Source of the DNA: Ancylobacter sonchi
GTDB lineage: Bacteria; Pseudomonadota; Alphaproteobacteria; Rhizobiales; Xanthobacteraceae
Assembly: GCF_018390695.1 (NCBI RefSeq)
Contig: NZ_JAHBGF010000036.1
Coordinates: 620,001-684,000 of the forward strand
Length of the DNA stretch: 64,000 nucleotides
Direction: 5' to 3'
Each line of letters opens with the position of its first letter. Positions within the stretch are counted from its first letter, which is position 1. A program made the translations under genes and the position numbers. The notes beneath the pieces are model-generated. The model saw nothing but the letters and a program-made list of their open reading frames with translations, searched no databases and was not told the DNA's origin. Below are positions 23,591-32,829 of the stretch, piece after piece.

Positions 23591-26428
23591 TCATGAGTGA
23601 CCGCGGCCGAGCGTCGCGAGCAACTGACTTGCGGCGCGATAGTCCGGCTTCGCATGCCCCTCCGCGAAGCCGGCAACGGCGTCGCCCAATCGCTCGATAA
23701 TCCGGGGATGCTGAGGCCGCAATCGCGCTGCCTGCGTCGCAATGCGCAGCGCCCAGGAGCGAAGCCCGGTGCCGAGCGCCTGCGTGTATCCCTCGTCGAG
23801 CTCCGCCATGGCCTCGTCCGGGCGTTCCCGCGCGATGATGCCGGCACGGATGCGCAGCAGATCCGGCAGGCACCACCCTTCACCATTCATCCGGCAGAAG
23901 GCAATGGCCTCATCGACGCTGGCGAGCGCCGCCGATCTCAGCCCCAGCCTGCCCAGCGCCTCGGCACGATGGCCGAGGAACATAGCCCGGCGGATCGGCC
24001 AGCGTGTCCGTTCCAAGGCGTCGAGGCCGGCAGCCAGATCCTCCGCAGCCTCGGAAAATGCCCCGTTCAGCACATGAAGCGAGCCGCGATAGCATCGGCA
24101 CCAGGCGCGCCACGGTCCGAACGACTGCCGGCCTGAAACATCCGCCAGCAATTCAACCCGCTCGGCGAGCGCATCGGCCTCGCCACAATAGAAGGCGACG
24201 GGACACCCGGAATCGACCAGATTGAGAGCCAGCGTCGTGGCATGGCCATGTCGGCCGGCATCGGCGGTGTTGCGGGTCGCGAGCGCGGAAGCCTGATCCT
24301 GCAGGCCGAGCAAATAGAGCGTCGCCGAATAGAAAGCCCGGCCGTTCAATTCCTGATCGTACTGCATGCGAACGATGGAATTGGCGGCGACGCCGCCTCC
24401 CAGTGCCTCCTCCAGCGCTTCGCGCGCCTCATCGACGCGGCCGAGGAACAGGAGCGAAATGCCGGTCAATCGGTTGGCGATGACGAGATCTGCCGCCCGC
24501 GCGCCTTTCCCCGCGTGCTCGGCAAAGTCACGGGCGATCTCCAGCGACGCGCCATAGCGGCCGGAACAGAACTCGACCAGCCATAGCGCCCAGGTCGCCC
24601 GCAGATACAAGTCGAGACTGCCGGTCTGCCGCGCCACGCGATGTCCGGCCTGCACCATCTCCCAGGCTTCGGCGCCCGGCCCGATCGTATAGATCAACGC
24701 GGTGCCGAGCGTCGAAAGCAACACCACCTCGCGGGAGGGGTCGAGCGCGCCCCCCTCGCCGAGACTTGCCGCCGCCCGCTCAAATCGGGCCCGGCACTCA
24801 TCGACCAGCGACAGCTGAAACCACAGCACCGCCGAGGAGATGGTGATCGCCACGCCGATCTCGCGGTCCCCCTTCGGCCCGAAGCACCAGTCGAGCGCGG
24901 CGCGGACATTGTCCAGCTGGCCGGCATAGGTGGCGAGCCAGTCCGCGGGACGGGACCGAGGCCATTCCTGCTCGGCGGCCGCCACCAATTCCTTCACCTG
25001 CAGCGCATGACGACGGCTCAGCCGGTCGAAGCCGCCCGCCTGCCTGAGCTTGTCCAACGCATAGGCGCGCGTGATCTCCAGCAGGCGATAGCGTGGCAGC
25101 GCTTGCGAAAAATCGGCGGCGACCAGCGATTTCGACACGAGGCCGGTGAGATTCTCAATGATCTCCCAGCTCGGCTCCTCGATGGCCGCGACCTTGCCGG
25201 CGGCATCGAGCGAGAAATGTCCGGCAAAGATTGCCAGACGGCACAAGGTGGTCTGCTCGCCGGGGCTCAGATGGTCGTAGCTCCAACCCAGCGTCGCCTG
25301 CAGCGTCTGGTGGCGCGGCAGGGCGGTGCGCCGGCCGGAGACCAGCAGGCGGAACACGTCGTCGAGCCGCTGCGCCAGCTCCTTGACGCCAAAGGCGTCG
25401 ACGCGCCCGGCCGCAAGCTCGATGGCAAGTGGAAGCCCGTCCAGGCGGCGACAAATGCCGACGATGACCGGCACCTCTTCCGGACTGGGCTCATAGCTAC
25501 CCAGTGTGGCCGCGGCCCGCTCGACGAACAGCCTCACCGCCGGAAAGCCCAGCGCATCGACGCCCCTGCCATCAGCCTCGCGCGGCGGCACTTCAAGTCC
25601 GGGCAGCCGGAAGACGTGCTCCCCCTTGGCCCGCAGAGGTTCGCGGCTGCTGACGAGAAGGCGCATGGCCGGATTGGCGCCGAGCACCCGTTCAGCGACG
25701 GCAGCGGCGGCGCCCGCCACCTGTTCGCAATTATCGAGGATGAGCAATCCCCGCTCGAATGGCAGCCGCTCGGAGAGCTCCACCGGCCCCAGTCCCAAGG
25801 TCACGCCGATGGCCGACGCCACGGTGTTCTCGACCAGCGCCGGATCGCTGATCTGCGCGAGCTCCACAAGGACCACAGCATCCGGCCCCGCCGCATCCTC
25901 CTGCGCCAGCGCAGCCCGGGCGGCGTCGAGCGCCACCGTGGTCTTGCCGACGCCGCCGGGGCCAACGACGCTCACGAAACGGCGGTGCGCGAGTTCCGCG
26001 CAGATCGCCGCCACGGCGGCTTCGCGCCCCAGCACCGGTGTCAGATTGAGCGGCAGATTCTGCCTTACCGACGGAGACTGCACCGCGTCGCGGTCCGCAA
26101 TGTCGGTGAAGGTCACCTCGGCCACGAAACTGTAGCCGCGGCGGGCGATGTTGGCGATGTAGTGCCGTCCATCCTGGCCGTCGCCGAGCACGCGCCGCAA
26201 CGCCGTCATCTGCACCCGCAGATTGGCTTCCTCGACGAACAGATCAGGCCAGGCACTGGCTAGAAGCTCCTGCTTGGTGAGCACGTCTCCAGCTCGCTCC
26301 ACCAGCGCGACCAGAAGCTCCAGCGCCCGCCCGCCCATAGGAACGGGGGCACCGTCCTTCAGCAGATGCTTCGACGTGAGGGAGAGACGAAACGGGCCGA
26401 ACAGCGCGGCACGAGAGGCGGGTTTCAT
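23591..26428 (-). CDS. Winged-helix NB-ARC/TPR transcriptional regulator
   Basis: This 945-residue protein joins three parts. Residues about 8 to 105 form an OmpR/PhoB-type winged helix (GRALELLVALVERAGDVLTK, NLRVQMTALRRVLGD and NIARRGYSFVAEV). Residues about 130 to 400 form an NB-ARC/STAND ATPase with Walker A VGPGGVGKTTVA, Walker B GLLILDNCEQ and GLPLAIELAAGRVD. The remaining residues to about 940 are helical TPR-like repeats. Proteins of this type are ligand-triggered activators that work like AfsR or MalT. The DNA-binding domain is N-terminal without a response-regulator domain. It is divergent from an MFS transporter with 127 bases between, so it probably controls that gene. The inducer is unknown. 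Confidence 0.85.
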   Translation of the reverse strand: MKPASRAALFGPFRLSLTSKHLLKDGAPVPMGGRALELLVALVERAGDVLTKQELLASAWPDLFVEEANLRVQMTALRRVLGDGQDGRHYIANIARRGYSFVAEVTFTDIADRDAVQSPSVRQNLPLNLTPVLGREAAVAAICAELAHRRFVSVVGPGGVGKTTVALDAARAALAQEDAAGPDAVVLVELAQISDPALVENTVASAIGVTLGLGPVELSERLPFERGLLILDNCEQVAGAAAAVAERVLGANPAMRLLVSSREPLRAKGEHVFRLPGLEVPPREADGRGVDALGFPAVRLFVERAAATLGSYEPSPEEVPVIVGICRRLDGLPLAIELAAGRVDAFGVKELAQRLDDVFRLLVSGRRTALPRHQTLQATLGWSYDHLSPGEQTTLCRLAIFAGHFSLDAAGKVAAIEEPSWEIIENLTGLVSKSLVAADFSQALPRYRLLEITRAYALDKLRQAGGFDRLSRRHALQVKELVAAAEQEWPRSRPADWLATYAGQLDNVRAALDWCFGPKGDREIGVAITISSAVLWFQLSLVDECRARFERAAASLGEGGALDPSREVVLLSTLGTALIYTIGPGAEAWEMVQAGHRVARQTGSLDLYLRATWALWLVEFCSGRYGASLEIARDFAEHAGKGARAADLVIANRLTGISLLFLGRVDEAREALEEALGGGVAANSIVRMQYDQELNGRAFYSATLYLLGLQDQASALATRNTADAGRHGHATTLALNLVDSGCPVAFYCGEADALAERVELLADVSGRQSFGPWRAWCRCYRGSLHVLNGAFSEAAEDLAAGLDALERTRWPIRRAMFLGHRAEALGRLGLRSAALASVDEAIAFCRMNGEGWCLPDLLRIRAGIIARERPDEAMAELDEGYTQALGTGLRSWALRIATQAARLRPQHPRIIERLGDAVAGFAEGHAKPDYRAASQLLATLGRGHS

Positions 26429-26555
26429 GAACGATCCGGGAGACGTCTATTCGGCCATCGCATCCTCTATCATAATGGGTATAGACATATTCTGAAAAGA
26501 GAACCATTCATCGTTTTTTTTCAGTAATTGCAACGGCTTCTACCGACGCAAGGTA

Positions 26556-27743
26556 ATGGCAGCTTTCATGGAATCGTCCCACTCCCCGACGGCCGCGCCA
26601 GTGGAGCCACGCCCGGGCAGCCTACGCGTCTCCGTCCTTCTGGCGCTGCTTGCCATGGCGGGACCGCTCTACATCGACATCATGCCGTCCATCATCGCCG
26701 CGCTGCGCACCGAATATGGCCTCAGCGCCGCCCAGGCCGGGTTTGTCGCCGCCAGCAACGGCTATGGTTCGACCCTGGGGGCGCTGCTCGCGCTGTTCAT
26801 CGTGCCGCGCCTGCCCTGGCGCCCCCTGGCAGTCGTCCTGCTCATCGCCCTCGTCGCCGCCGATATCGCCACGACCTTCATGCGCAGCTATGAAGCGCTG
26901 GTGGGCATCCGCGCCGTCCATGGCGTCATCGGCGGCTTGCTGGTCGGCCTCTGCTACGCGCTGATCGCCCGCAGCGGCGACCCCCGCCAGGGCTTCGGCG
27001 TCCTCTTCACGTTCCATTTCGGCTTTGGCGGTCTCGGCGTTTTCGCCTCCACCTTCCTCGCCCCGTACATGACCCATGGGGTCGTGTTCCTGGTGCTCGC
27101 GGCCTTCGGCATGCTGGCCCTGGTAGTGGTGCCGCTCCTGCCGGAGTTTCGGTCGGAGACCAGCACCGACAAGGCGCGCGATGGGATCGGTCGTCTCCCC
27201 GCCCGCAACCTTATGCGCATCGGCGGGCTCTTTCTGTTCCAGGCCGCCAATCTCGGCCTCGGCGCCTTCCTGATCGGCATCGGTTCCGATCTCGGCCACG
27301 AGGCGGGTTTCTCCGGCGCGGCGGTCGGGTTCGGCTTGTGGGCGGGCGTGCCGGGTGCGCTTGCCATGCTGCTGCTCAGCCGTTCCTTCGGCTGGCGCCC
27401 CATGGTGCCGATCGTGATGGCCGCCGGCCTCAGCAAGGCGCTGATCGGTATCGGGCAGGACCCGGCAATGTTCGCCGGCGCCATCGCCGCCGTGTTCCTG
27501 ACGATGGCTATGGCATTGCCCTACGCCTTCGCGCTCTGTTCCGACGGCGACGACAGCGGCCGCTCCGCGGTGCTGGCCGGGTTCGCCTCCAAACTCGGCC
27601 TATCCACCGGACCTGCAATCGGCGGTCTCATCTATTCGCTGGGAGCCGAGACGTTGATCACGACGGCCATCGCGACCGTGATGGTGGCTTCGGCGCTGTT
27701 TGCCTTCTCGCTCCGCCTGCAAAACGTCCGGCAGCCGGCCTGA
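26556..27743 (+). CDS. MFS transporter
   Basis: The 395-residue protein has 12 hydrophobic helices of the major facilitator type. It opens with SVLLALLAMAGPLYIDIMPS, then EYGLSAAQAGFVAASNGYGS and a short basic loop between helices 2 and 3 (VPRLPWRPL). The second half has LFLFQAANLGLGAFLIGIGS and LAGFASKLGLSTGPAIGG. The substrate is unknown; the overall look recalls YbfB/AraJ-like exporters, but this is a weak guess. It is divergent from the NB-ARC regulator, with AT-rich promoter-like DNA between them. Confidence 0.82.
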   Translation: MAAFMESSHSPTAAPVEPRPGSLRVSVLLALLAMAGPLYIDIMPSIIAALRTEYGLSAAQAGFVAASNGYGSTLGALLALFIVPRLPWRPLAVVLLIALVAADIATTFMRSYEALVGIRAVHGVIGGLLVGLCYALIARSGDPRQGFGVLFTFHFGFGGLGVFASTFLAPYMTHGVVFLVLAAFGMLALVVVPLLPEFRSETSTDKARDGIGRLPARNLMRIGGLFLFQAANLGLGAFLIGIGSDLGHEAGFSGAAVGFGLWAGVPGALAMLLLSRSFGWRPMVPIVMAAGLSKALIGIGQDPAMFAGAIAAVFLTMAMALPYAFALCSDGDDSGRSAVLAGFASKLGLSTGPAIGGLIYSLGAETLITTAIATVMVASALFAFSLRLQNVRQPA

Positions 27744-27828
27744 CGAAGATTTTGCAGTTTTTTGCAACCGTGCCCGCGGCATGTCGGCTAACTCATGGAC
27801 GCTGTCAGGTGGCAGCGGGAGAGTGGCC

Positions 27829-28332
27829 ATGGCCGAAGCGATCAGACCGAAGGTGCGCCTGGATCAGCCTTCGGGCGGCAGGGAGCCGGACCAGCTCGAC
27901 TCGCGCGAGTTCGAACTCGTTCGCCAGGCCATGGCAGAAGCGTTGGACACCGGCGAGGATTGCGAAATCGAGCAAATGGTCCGGCTGCGCACCGTGCTGC
28001 CGGTCCGGCGGCGCGTTCAGGTTCGGCTGGAGCGCGATCCCGACAACCGGGTCGTCGCGGTCAACATCGCCGTCGAACGCGACGGTGAAACCGCGGCTGC
28101 CTGGACACTCGCCGCGACGCACGACACCGACGAGGGCATCGCGTCAACGATGGTAAGGGCCATCAATGCCTTCACTGCCGTCGTGCTGCATGCCGAGGCG
28201 GTAAAGCGGCAGGCCGACCGAAACCAGCCCGAGGAAGTCTCGAACTCCGCGGAGTTGATCCTCGCCAATGTGCGGCGAGCTTGGCAGCATGTCAGCGGTC
28301 TTTGCCGAGAGCGTGAGGCAACCGTTTCGTAG
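27829..28332 (+). CDS. Hypothetical cytoplasmic protein
   Basis: The frame from the ATG at 27829 encodes 167 residues without a signal or membrane segment. It begins MAEAIRPKVRLDQPSGGREP, then has a helix with REFELVRQAMAEALDTGED, strand-like sections RRRVQVRLERDPDNRVVAVN and EVSNSAELILANVRRAWQHV near the end. The preceding GGCAGCGGGAGAGTGGCC offers a ribosome site. A GTG at 27823 is an alternative start. No family was recognised. It is the last clear gene before the AT-rich region. Confidence 0.55.
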   Translation: MAEAIRPKVRLDQPSGGREPDQLDSREFELVRQAMAEALDTGEDCEIEQMVRLRTVLPVRRRVQVRLERDPDNRVVAVNIAVERDGETAAAWTLAATHDTDEGIASTMVRAINAFTAVVLHAEAVKRQADRNQPEEVSNSAELILANVRRAWQHVSGLCREREATVS

Positions 28333-29131
28333 GGCAGATCGCCTCAGCGAAGCACCGCTACTGACCGACACGCATCTGGCACCCGAGGTCAGGGGAACCC
28401 TGCCCAGCGCCTTGCGAAGACACAAGCCCGTCTGCTCGCGCAGGATAAGGGAATACGCTCGCATCCGCACGCGGCAATGTGTTTGACGTCGAAGCGGCTC
28501 GAAGCCGGCGTCTTCGCCACGGCGCAGAAGAGCAATCAAAAGGACTTATGGGCCAAAAGAAGCGCTGCAGCCAAGCAGGTGTCCACAATCTCATACGTCA
28601 AGAGATTGGCGCGCCGACCAAGGCGAAACAGCGAACAGCTATGTCGTTGAAATCTCTACAATCTCGGCATCACGTAGGGCCCGGTATTGAATGCCGCCGA
28701 ACTGTTTATCCATCTCACCCGGCATCTGACCCGCATTCCTTCGGGGCGCACCAGCGTGAACGTCCAGTCGACATAGAAACAGGCGGAACGTTCCTGCGAG
28801 CGCTCGACGCGGGCGATGAACGTATCGTCGACGAAAGAACGTGCCCACCCCGAAGCAACACGAACCAACCAACTGAAATCCGGAGACGGTAAACTTTTAA
28901 GGCCTCCTCAACATGCCGATGAACCCACAGCCAAGCGCAGGAGTCACATCGATATTCTCGGGAAATCTCGTTCCCCTTCCCCTTCCCCTTCAAGGCACCA
29001 CTCGATCAATAAATGTTTTCGCCACGAGCATAAAATAAAAAACGCAAATTAAAACATAAATTATCTATTTTATTTGAAATATATTTCCACAATACGCGAA
29101 TTAAAAAACAACACAAGAAGACAATCCACTA
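28333..29131. other. Unassigned 0.8 kb stretch at a compositional boundary
   Basis: No gene can be defended here. On the minus strand two overlapping frames (28715-28993 and 28656-28868) contain protein-like text such as EYRCDSCAWLWVHRH and RSFVDDTFIARVERSQ, which could be a small gene broken by a frameshift or chance. From about 29030 the DNA is strongly AT-rich up to the manB stop. The stretch marks the change from dense high-GC genes to the exopolysaccharide region. Confidence 0.4.
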
Positions 29132-30580
29132 TCACACCGCCCCACCATTCGGAATAGTCTCGATCCATCTTTCGGCAAAACCTAACCCCTCCTGAAGGAG
29201 CGCCTCTGCCCTCTCGGGATTTTCCGCCTCTACATAGACGCGCAATTCCGGAGCATTGCCAGAGGCGCGGTAATGTACATTCGTGCCGTCGTTGAGCGTA
29301 AGCCGGAGACCATCACATCCATCTCGTGCGACGATCCCCCCTCGCGCAGCGAAGGCGACCCGGCTGGCCTGCGATGCCCCGTCGCCCAGTGCAGCGATAA
29401 AAATTGCACTCCGCTCTTGGGCCACATTCGGCAGCCGGCTCGATAGGGCGGCCTGAAAGCCCTGTCTTGCAACGAGCGCAGCAAGTGCCTCTCCCGATCG
29501 CGCTATCGTCGCAAGGACGGCCAATATCGGAAGCATCGCGTCACGCGTCGGCAGTGCCGCCAGCCGTCGCTCATGTTGCTCAACTGCCGAACCAAGCAGG
29601 GTGCCACCATTGGCTTCGAAGCCGACGACGATCTGCGCGCCCCCGGCCCGAGCGTCTGCCATGCCCGCAATGACAAAGGGAGAGCCCACCCTGGTGCGAA
29701 CGACGCTTTCAAAAAGGCCACATCGCTCCAGTACCGAGTTTGACGTGACCGGCGTGACGATGGCATCGGCCTTAAGGAAAGCCGCCGTCAAGGTCCCCAC
29801 CAGATCACCACGAAGGAAACGCCCTTCGCCGTCGGCAATCAGGGGGCGGTCGGCGTCGCCATCCGCCGACACCAGAGCATCAAAGCGCCGTTCGGCCGCC
29901 CATCCGCGAACCAGCTCCTCGTCTTCAGGCCGCAGCGCCTCGGTATCCACCGGGATGAAATGTTCAGCGCGCCCTAGCCGCACGACTTCGGCGCCCAATC
30001 CCGCAAGCAGGTCAGCAATCACATCACGCCCAACCGTTGAATGCTGATAGACACCGACTGTGAGCCCCTCCAGTACCCCAGCAGCGAAAAATCCCTCATA
30101 GCGCGCGCGGTAGTCCGCGAGCGCATCGATGCGACGAACCCTCGTAGAAACCACGGGCATCGCGGAAAGGGAAAGCCGGGTATGCCAATTGAGAATGCGC
30201 TCTTCCGATGCCTTGTCGATCTCGCCGGATGGGCGATAGAATTTCAATCCGTTTCGGTCTTCTGGAATATGACTGCCGGTGACCATGACGGCGGCAGCCC
30301 TTCTCGTCATCGCGGCCATGGCGAGAGCCGGCGTCGGCACCGCCCCGCAATCGATCGGATAAAGGCCCGCATCGGCGACGGCGCACGCACATTGGTCGGC
30401 GATCTCGGGGCTTGATGCGCGCAGATCTCGCCCGATCAAAACCTCACGCCCACCCCCTTCGGCTCCGTCCTCCGCAATCATCGCGCAAAAGGCGCGCGTG
30501 AAGCTGTAGGCCGGCAGGCCGACCAGATCCACCACGAGACCTCGTAAACCGGATGTTCCAAATTTCAGACTGCTCGACAT
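29132..30580 (-). CDS. manB: Phosphomannomutase
   Basis: The 482-residue enzyme of the phosphohexomutase family would convert mannose 6-phosphate to mannose 1-phosphate for GDP-mannose synthesis. The four active-site elements are present: phosphoserine loop VTGSHIPEDRNGLKFY, metal loop SADGDADRPLIADG, sugar-binding FEANGGTLLG and phosphate-binding YRASGNAPELRVYVE. The N-terminus SLKFGTSGLRGLVVDL is typical. The ATG overlaps the manC stop by one base (TGATG), so manC and manB are translationally coupled in that order. Specificity for mannose rather than glucose is inferred from the manC partner. Confidence 0.88.
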   Translation of the reverse strand: MSSSLKFGTSGLRGLVVDLVGLPAYSFTRAFCAMIAEDGAEGGGREVLIGRDLRASSPEIADQCACAVADAGLYPIDCGAVPTPALAMAAMTRRAAAVMVTGSHIPEDRNGLKFYRPSGEIDKASEERILNWHTRLSLSAMPVVSTRVRRIDALADYRARYEGFFAAGVLEGLTVGVYQHSTVGRDVIADLLAGLGAEVVRLGRAEHFIPVDTEALRPEDEELVRGWAAERRFDALVSADGDADRPLIADGEGRFLRGDLVGTLTAAFLKADAIVTPVTSNSVLERCGLFESVVRTRVGSPFVIAGMADARAGGAQIVVGFEANGGTLLGSAVEQHERRLAALPTRDAMLPILAVLATIARSGEALAALVARQGFQAALSSRLPNVAQERSAIFIAALGDGASQASRVAFAARGGIVARDGCDGLRLTLNDGTNVHYRASGNAPELRVYVEAENPERAEALLQEGLGFAERWIETIPNGGAV

Positions 30581-32055
30581 CAGACCCGCCGATACGCATC
30601 CTGGAGACGCACGATATCGTCCTCTCCGAGATAGGATCCCACCTGCACCTCAATGATCTCCAATGGGATCTTTCCGGGATTGGACATGCGGTGCACACAT
30701 CCAATGGGCAAATAGATACTTTCATTCTCGTGGATGAGAACGATCTCGTCGTTTCGGGTGACCTCGGCGGTTCCGCGCACCACGACCCAATGCTCGGCGC
30801 GGTGATGATGCTTCTGTAACGACAGCACTCCGCCAGGTTTCACCGTAATTCGCTTGACCTGATGACGGACGCCGCGATCGATGGAAAGGTACTGGCCCCA
30901 CGGCCTATGAACCTCCTGATGGGTGGTCGCCTCCGTATCCCCCTTCGCCGAAATCAGGCTAACCATTTCCTTGACCTGCCCGGCCCTGGACTTTGCGGTT
31001 ACAAGGACAGCATCGCGCGTCGCAATGACGGCGACATCATCCAACCCGATCACAGCAACGACAGATTCGCCGGCCGCAACAAAATTGCGACCACCATCCA
31101 AGACATATCCGCGCCCCGTGATGGCATTACCGTTTTCATCTTTTGGCGACATTTCCCACACTGCAGGCCACCCCCCCACATCCGACCATCGGAAGGCGCC
31201 GACAACGACGGCCGCCTTGTGGGTGCGCTCCATCACCGAATAGTCGATGGAGATCTTCTTGGCCTTTTCGAAACTCTGGGGATCCAGCAGCAGACAACCA
31301 AGATCGGAAGTGGCCTGTGCCAGCGCCGTCGCGGCAACGTCCCAAACCGTCGGCTCGAACGTCCGAAATTCGGAACGCATAGTGGCTGCGTCAAAGATGA
31401 AATTTCCGGAGTTCCACAAATAATTATCTTCTACATATTGCGCAGCGCGTTCAGCATTGGGCTTCTCGACAAACTTCTCTACTCGATAAGCTTCAGCGCC
31501 CACTTCTTCACCGGCTCGAATATACCCGAATCCCGTCTCGGGGCGCGTTGGCGAAATGCCAATCGTGACAATCCGCCCCTCCGCCGCGACGGCTGCGCCA
31601 TGCCGACATGCCGCTAGGAACGCGCCTCCATCCTGCACGACATGGTCCGCAGCGAAGACACCGACAACACGGGGGCCGATATGCGACAGCACAAACTGGG
31701 TAGCAACTGCAACGGCGGCAGACGAATCCCGACGGCAAGGTTCGAGGATGATCTGCGCCTTGACGCCGATCGCGGCGAGTTGTTCAGCTACGATGAATCG
31801 ATATTCGACATTGGTAATCACAATTGCTTCAGAAAAAATATCTGGATCCGAAATCAACTCCATCGCGCTCTGAAAGGTCGACTTTATCCCCAACAGGGGA
31901 ACAAATTGCTTGGGCATCGTATCGCGCGACACCGGCCACAATCGCGTGCCGGCGCCGCCACACATGACAACGGGAACTATTTTATCGGACCGACCGAAAT
32001 GGTCGCCGTCGACATGAGAACTCTCAACGAAAATTGACTGATTAATGGAGTTCAT
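30580..32055 (-). CDS. manC: Mannose-1-phosphate guanylyltransferase / mannose-6-phosphate isomerase
   Basis: The 491-residue bifunctional enzyme makes GDP-mannose from mannose 1-phosphate and GTP and may isomerise fructose 6-phosphate to mannose 6-phosphate. The N-terminal nucleotidyltransferase has VVMCGGAGTRLWPVSRD followed by PKQFVPLLG, and FVEKPN near residue 180. The C-terminal cupin (type II PMI) has VHRPWGQYLSIDRG, LQKHHHRAEHWVVVRG and CVHRMSNPGKIPLEII, with the metal-binding histidines. The start at 32055 follows GGAGAAGAAT. It is the first gene of the manC-manB pair; an AT-rich spacer of 79 bases separates it from the VanZ-like gene. Confidence 0.92.
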   Translation of the reverse strand: MNSINQSIFVESSHVDGDHFGRSDKIVPVVMCGGAGTRLWPVSRDTMPKQFVPLLGIKSTFQSAMELISDPDIFSEAIVITNVEYRFIVAEQLAAIGVKAQIILEPCRRDSSAAVAVATQFVLSHIGPRVVGVFAADHVVQDGGAFLAACRHGAAVAAEGRIVTIGISPTRPETGFGYIRAGEEVGAEAYRVEKFVEKPNAERAAQYVEDNYLWNSGNFIFDAATMRSEFRTFEPTVWDVAATALAQATSDLGCLLLDPQSFEKAKKISIDYSVMERTHKAAVVVGAFRWSDVGGWPAVWEMSPKDENGNAITGRGYVLDGGRNFVAAGESVVAVIGLDDVAVIATRDAVLVTAKSRAGQVKEMVSLISAKGDTEATTHQEVHRPWGQYLSIDRGVRHQVKRITVKPGGVLSLQKHHHRAEHWVVVRGTAEVTRNDEIVLIHENESIYLPIGCVHRMSNPGKIPLEIIEVQVGSYLGEDDIVRLQDAYRRV

Positions 32056-32134
32056 ATTCTTCTCCAAATTTCATTATTCGCCTGGAAAATACCATATAAC
32101 ATCGCGAGATATTTGGAACTAAGATGAAAATTTA

Positions 32135-32527
32135 TTATTTAAATGCATCATTGTAAATACTTATATTATTTCGCCTCAATATCTTAAACATGCGCATCGA
32201 CATAAATTGAATCACAATAGCGCCAGAAACAGCGCCGGCCGCGCTTGCCAGGAACTCGCGGAAATGCGGCGCTCTCCCTGGTGAAAAGGTTTGTAGAAAT
32301 TCAAGCAAACCAGCCAGAGTGACAAACCCCACAGCCATCAAAAATCCTTGGCGCCATCCAACGCGGAACGCGGCGCCTATCAGTAATACTGCTCCGAAAT
32401 AGGCCGCAAAATGTTCTCCTTCCTTTGCTATCCCGATACGCCACATAGCTTGGGCCGGCAACAACGATAAAACGGAAATTCCAAATATTAAAACGAAACA
32501 CAAAGCATATTTGAGAATTTTAGACAT
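32135..32527 (-). CDS. VanZ-like membrane protein
   Basis: The 130-residue protein has four hydrophobic helices and the VanZ-like pattern: LCFVLIFGISVLSLLPAQ, EGEHFAAYFGAVLLIGAAF with the conserved His, and TLAGLLEFLQTFSPGRAPHFREFLA, where Glu, Gln and the Pro-Gly-Arg loop are kept. Such proteins are frequent in exopolysaccharide loci with no proven role. It ends in a polar tail, MFKILRRNNISIYNDAFK. It is codirectional with manC and divergent from the Wzc-like gene. Confidence 0.75.
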   Translation of the reverse strand: MSKILKYALCFVLIFGISVLSLLPAQAMWRIGIAKEGEHFAAYFGAVLLIGAAFRVGWRQGFLMAVGFVTLAGLLEFLQTFSPGRAPHFREFLASAAGAVSGAIVIQFMSMRMFKILRRNNISIYNDAFK

Positions 32528-32829
32528 TTATCGGCACACTCCAAAACGAAAACTTACCCAACTTCTCTCGATATCCGTGAAACTTAATGGAGAGCCGCGT
32601 CACTTCCCAAGTCGCAATGAGAGGCAATAAAGGCAAAATTTATTACGCGACTGTCGCGAACCTATCAATTTTACCCAACTCGCTACCCATAAGGTTCAAC
32701 CAGCCCTCTTATGGATACCTCTCCGCATTGGAGATTCGTTTGAATTTTCCCGATTTCATTCACTTATATTCGTCAAAAAACCGCCCACCGCGCTTCGCGG
32801 GGCGATGACGCGATTGCGGGTAGCATTAA
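32528..32829. other. AT-rich divergent promoter region
   Basis: This 302-base AT-rich spacer separates the divergent VanZ-like and Wzc-like genes and should hold promoters for both. One short plus-strand frame (32587-32808) does not look like protein. The only structure seen is the GC-rich hairpin near its right end. Confidence 0.5.
32782..32804 (+). promoter_or_regulatory. Leader hairpin ahead of the Wzc-like gene
   Basis: CGCC, a two-base bulge, CCGCG, a CTT loop, CGCGG and GGCG can form a strong stem ending 25 bases before the ATG at 32830, in otherwise AT-rich DNA. It may affect translation or message stability. No T-run follows, so it is not a standard terminator. Confidence 0.3.

Noticed and set aside
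29030-29131. Possible replication origin or partition site in the AT-rich stretch
   Set aside because: AT-richness alone; no DnaA boxes or iterons could be recognised, and similar AT-rich spacers occur throughout the exopolysaccharide region.
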